From Listeria innocua (GTDB lineage Bacteria; Bacillota; Bacilli; Lactobacillales; Listeriaceae), in assembly GCF_028596125.1 (NCBI RefSeq), contig NZ_CP117229.1, forward strand, positions 2,092,001-2,156,000: 64,000 nucleotides of DNA, read 5' to 3'. The translations under genes and the position numbers were made by a program. The notes under the pieces were generated by a model, which was given only the letters and a program-made list of their open reading frames with translations, was not told where the DNA came from and ran no database searches. Positions 61,501 to 64,000 of the stretch are shown here, piece after piece (within the stretch, counting starts at the first letter, position 1; every line of letters begins with the position of its first letter).

Positions 61501-63935
61501 AAATGTATTTTATTGCCAGTTGTATCTACTTTGGTTGGATAATTTTTATCCCCTGCTTTGGCCAATGTCCCAGTAGAATTAAGTGGAATTTGTAAACTCA
61601 TCATTTCAGTTGATGACTCCACATTACGATATTGTAAAGAGCCTTCTACATATGTTAATCCAGTCGGGATTGTGTCATCAAAAATCAAGTTATCGTAGCT
61701 TTTCGCCATCGCATTTGCAGAAACAATCCAATCTATATTTCCTGTTGTTGAATTGTACGCACCGTATTTCCCACCATTTGTCATCATTTTCGCATCTGGT
61801 GTAGCTGAAGCAGTTATTTCTTCCACATATTTGATAGTTCCCCCATCATAGTAAGAGATAAACGCTTTATTATCAATCGTCTTCGTCACATCAGACAAAT
61901 CAATATTAGTAACAATATCTACTACAATTTTTTTATCTGTAGAAGCATAATCACCAATTAATTGTATATAAAACCCTGCTGGAGTGACATTCTCATTAAT
62001 AGTAAAGTCTTTTCCTTCTGTTAATACTACGCTAGTGAAATTATCTGTATAAGCACGAACAGTATAGCTTTTCAGGCTTTTTATACCTGTAGAAAATTTA
62101 TCTGTAATGTTAAGATTATCCATTTTAATTTTGTCTGAATTAGCAGTGATTTTCCAACTCATTGTATTATTGAAGTAATCAATGCTTCCTGCTTCTTTTT
62201 TCAGCAAATCAGGTTGAATAGCAATGGTTGCATCAGCTGAAACGCCATTTTCATCCGTAATTTCATTTTTAATTTTACGATCTTTAAAATCAGTTATTTT
62301 AGTAGAATAAGTGATTTGATATGCGTTTGTATTAGTGTTTTTATACGTTAAATTAAAATTCCCATTATTTGAGATTGTTGATGTTGTCCAGTCGCTTGAT
62401 GCATCACTACCAATAATTGGCACACCAGTTGTCGTATTAAATGTTACGCGTTTGATTTTGAGTGAATCTGCAACATACTCTACATCATTATCTGCTAACA
62501 CATCGGTAAGTACAGTAGTAGGAGAAATTTCATCTTGGTCATAGTTGAAATTAATTACCCAATCAATACTTTGTGTCGTACCATTATAAGTAGCTTTTTT
62601 CTCCAAATGTTTGTAATTGGTCATCGCTAAATAGACATAAGAAGAATTAGTTGATAGTATACCAGAATCTCCAACCGTGTAAGCTTGGGTAGACATGTAC
62701 GAAAGTGAATCACTTGGTTTATTGATTGTGCGGTCATATGTTACTTGGTAGCCTTTCCCAGCAAGCCCACCATTAAGCGAAACTACTAAAGCTGTCGAAG
62801 AATATGTCAATGTATAATCTGTTCCTTCAACAAGTAATTTTTTCGTACCAATGAAGGTTCCCCCAGCACTAACATCACTCGAATATACTTTGATGGTATC
62901 TTTATCAATAGTTGTTGTTCCACCAGAAGCATAATCATTAAGTTTCAGCTCACCCTTAGCATCTTTTTCTTTTGTTAAGTTGAACTTGGCATCAACTTGT
63001 CCTTTTGTTGGATTAACAACTCCTGGATTTGCTGTAACAGATACTGTAGTTGGGTACGTAACAACTGGAACTACTTCGATTTGATAAACAGTATCTTTCC
63101 CAGCTGTCTTGAAAACAACTTCTTGTATTGTTTCTTCTGTTGATGTAAATACTTTGAAGGCTGTACTGATATTCACATCATAATCGCCTTCTTGAATTCC
63201 ATCTTTTAAGAAAGTAATCGTAAGTTCACGCGTTTTAACGTCAAGTGTCCATTCTGCTTCTGTGGAAGGTAAGAAGTTCCCACTTAGGTTTTTATTCCCA
63301 AAGTTGAAAGCATCTGGTAAAACAGTTGTAAACGTATCCCCCGCTTTATAATTTTTTCCAGAGAATGCAAAATTCATGTTAAGCACAACACCGCTACCAT
63401 TTTGAATCCGGTCCGATGTGTTAATTTCATCACCATTGCCATCTTTTAGCGTTACTTTGTTAAAAATATTGTCTGTAATAGCAGCTTTTAGATTTGCATT
63501 TTGTGTTGCTTTTTTAACCGGTGTTGGTGTTGCTGCTTCTTTCGTTGTTTCTTCTTGCACTTTTGCTGAAACCGAAGTAATCACTTCTTCTTTTTCTGCT
63601 AAAGTTACACTGTATTCTTTTTCATCTAGTGTGTAACCTTTTGGCGCAACTTTTTCTTTAACAAGATAGTCACCAGGTAAAAGTGAATCCATAGTCGCCT
63701 CACCATTTGCGCTGATTGTTAAATTGTTTGTTTTGCCCGTTTCTTTATTCTTTATTTCAAAGGTAGAACCGTTGATTTTTTCTTTTGTATCTTTATCTTC
63801 TTTGGTAATTTTTAATGTTGTTTTTGCTGTTTCATCGTCTGTCATTGTAGCTAGTACAGGTGAAACGTTTTGGAATACTAGCAAGCCAATAACCATTGCA
63901 ATAACTAGTTTTTTCCATTGTCTGATATTTTTCAC
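58515..63935 (-). CDS. LPXTG-anchored surface protein with Cna-B repeats and MucBP domain (2)
   Basis: A 1806-residue paralog of the neighbouring adhesin with the same order: signal peptide ending in SPVLA, an N-terminal Cna-B module, about 850 residues of adhesin-type domains, seven Cna-B repeats (GSVVLTKQDS..ETKAPTGY..KENTA), MucBP-like domain (GEEYVTKAKSIAGYKL), Lys/Pro spacer and LPSTG sorting signal ending KSKKVND. Translation starts at GTG (63933-63935) with GGAGG 10 bp upstream. The candidate isopeptide triad is conserved in each repeat. Only 65 bp upstream are in the window, including the 3' part of its leader. Confidence 0.93.
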   Translation of the reverse strand: MKNIRQWKKLVIAMVIGLLVFQNVSPVLATMTDDETAKTTLKITKEDKDTKEKINGSTFEIKNKETGKTNNLTISANGEATMDSLLPGDYLVKEKVAPKGYTLDEKEYSVTLAEKEEVITSVSAKVQEETTKEAATPTPVKKATQNANLKAAITDNIFNKVTLKDGNGDEINTSDRIQNGSGVVLNMNFAFSGKNYKAGDTFTTVLPDAFNFGNKNLSGNFLPSTEAEWTLDVKTRELTITFLKDGIQEGDYDVNISTAFKVFTSTEETIQEVVFKTAGKDTVYQIEVVPVVTYPTTVSVTANPGVVNPTKGQVDAKFNLTKEKDAKGELKLNDYASGGTTTIDKDTIKVYSSDVSAGGTFIGTKKLLVEGTDYTLTYSSTALVVSLNGGLAGKGYQVTYDRTINKPSDSLSYMSTQAYTVGDSGILSTNSSYVYLAMTNYKHLEKKATYNGTTQSIDWVINFNYDQDEISPTTVLTDVLADNDVEYVADSLKIKRVTFNTTTGVPIIGSDASSDWTTSTISNNGNFNLTYKNTNTNAYQITYSTKITDFKDRKIKNEITDENGVSADATIAIQPDLLKKEAGSIDYFNNTMSWKITANSDKIKMDNLNITDKFSTGIKSLKSYTVRAYTDNFTSVVLTEGKDFTINENVTPAGFYIQLIGDYASTDKKIVVDIVTNIDLSDVTKTIDNKAFISYYDGGTIKYVEEITASATPDAKMMTNGGKYGAYNSTTGNIDWIVSANAMAKSYDNLIFDDTIPTGLTYVEGSLQYRNVESSTEMMSLQIPLNSTGTLAKAGDKNYPTKVDTTGNKIHLEFANLDNTRVFIKYSTKPDENWYFYKYVTNIAEVTDNGTDKHTYSYQAYASKVFNAMTKTASIDSTYNNKVNWTVTLNNISKDRPINNPTITDTMKNGTTGAQVVKSSFRVINETTGDDIDSKYYDITFTDKDFTIQFKDYKATDPIKVTYSTVSLMSGLISNTATTASPDYGSLPMSYKSRTTNISPAFTIGSGSGTATIGSLEITKVDKKDNTKKLTGAKFQLYTPEGDKAGQEATTDSEGKIVMDGLQSGKYKLVETAAPTGYTISDEYKDGKEITITADVATSVTIENTEQTGSAVLQKEDSVTKDAISGAEFELQTADGTKVSENLVTDADGKIEVNDLAPGDYQFVETKAPTGYVLDATPTKFTVEFNQTAAIVVTKENTAKAGSVVLTKQDSATKATIAGAEFELQKADGTKVSENLVTDADGKIEVNDLAPGDYQFVETKAAAGYVLDSTPSEFTIEFNQDKAAVVTKENTAKTGSVVLTKQDSVTKATIAGAEFELQKADGTKVSENLVTDVDGKIEVNDLAPGDYQFVETKAAAGYVLDTTPTKFKVEFNQTSVVAVTKENTAKAGSVVLTKQDSVTKAALSDAEFELQTATGTKVKDNLTTNASGEIEVADLAPGDYKFVETKAPTGYELDATPVTFTIEFNQATAVKVTKENVAKTGSVVLTKLDSKSKSNLAGAEFELQTKLGVSLKDKVVTEANGQLQIDNLAPGDYQLVETKAPTGYELDATPVEFTIEFNQKDAVQVTKTNKMSTGSVVLTKTDGQTKAPLADATFKLVDADNNVTENLTTDASGKLEITNLAPGDYQLIETKAPKGYELDTVPVDVKIGFNQNQVLQVTKTNIKTIVSGKVIAEFVDTKGNVLAEQEIHTGIVGEEYVTKAKSIAGYKLTKDPTNKVGLYKEADQKVTFVYEKNKSSLVVDPTKPIKPSKPTKPVKSTVNPSKQATVKKAQSLPSTGDDSLANLIITGLFASALGLFLLRKSKKVND
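58970..60880 (-). repeat. Tandem Cna-B units in the second LPXTG gene
   Basis: Six further repeats of about 93 residues precede the MucBP domain; AGAACTACGC recurs at exact 279-bp spacing (59761, 60040, 60319). The central three are the most alike, the outer ones more diverged. Boundaries are approximate. Confidence 0.8.
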
Positions 63936-64000
63936 TGCGTTTTGTCCTCCTATAATCTATTTCTAACTGTTGTTAAATCCCTTATAGACTTGTTGAATTG

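Overview
This window is a low-GC Firmicute chromosome, almost certainly Listeria and most likely L. monocytogenes or a close relative. The gene order matches the lmo2121-lmo2179 stretch of strain EGD-e as I remember it (no search was run). Diagnostic items include a KimA-type potassium importer, a sigma-B-driven ~515-nt RNA with the position and size of Rli47/SbrE, several PrfA-like Crp/Fnr regulators, a sigma-54 activator, the diguanylate cyclase DgcC and two giant LPXTG surface proteins. Ribosome binding sites are strong AGGAGG types and intrinsic terminators are abundant, so most starts and operon ends can be read directly. There are no insertion sequences, prophage genes or CRISPR arrays.

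Layout. 1-9.9 kb: maltodextrin region on the minus strand (binding protein malE, permeases malF and malG, a DUF1189 membrane protein, maltose phosphorylase cut by the window edge, a GH13 maltogenic amylase, and a LacI-type regulator), interrupted by a CPBP-family membrane protein. Each of the two mal promoters carries a cre-like site over the -35 and, about 26 bp further upstream, the same palindrome. 10-12.7 kb: small membrane protein and kimA. 13.0-13.6 kb: five tRNA genes (Glu, Thr, Tyr, Gln, Lys). 13.6-15.5 kb: two divergent Crp/Fnr-family regulators. 15.6-20.7 kb: fructose-type PTS operon (PRD regulator, IIA, IIB, IIC) ending in two paralogous class II aldolases. 20.9-23.6 kb: ABC exporter and an acetyltransferase. 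23.6-24.2 kb: the sRNA. 24.2-29.9 kb: GntR-like regulator, EIIC-like protein, a divergent LysR/YeiH pair, a DUF1361 protein, two MazG-like pyrophosphohydrolases and a 58-residue membrane protein. 30-34.3 kb: class Ia-type ribonucleotide reductase operon with flavodoxin and thioredoxin-like genes, tandem NrdR boxes and a leader terminator. 34.7-35.4 kb: a YxeA-like secreted protein and a CsbD stress protein. 35.4-41 kb: AraC regulator plus two Gfo/Idh/MocA dehydrogenases, two TIM-barrel isomerases/epimerases and a ThuA-like protein. 41-44 kb: two more Crp/Fnr regulators, an MBL-fold hydrolase and glyoxalase I. 44.1-49.6 kb: CoA transferase, OFA-type MFS transporter and FabK-like enoyl reductase behind a sigma-54 promoter with upstream activator sites, next to the sigma-54 activator gene. 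49.6-52.8 kb: DgcC, an SDR/TetR divergent pair and a small membrane protein. 52.8-63.9 kb: two paralogous LPXTG adhesins with Cna-B repeat stalks and a MucBP domain.

The region is mainly carbon acquisition plus regulation and surface display. The most interesting non-coding structures are the shared mal promoter module, the sigma-54 promoter with three related palindromes, the terminator in the nrd leader, two hairpins that involve downstream ribosome binding sites, and an 8-codon reading frame at the 5' end of the sRNA. Locus-tag equivalences and named families come from memory; coordinates and motifs come from the sequence.
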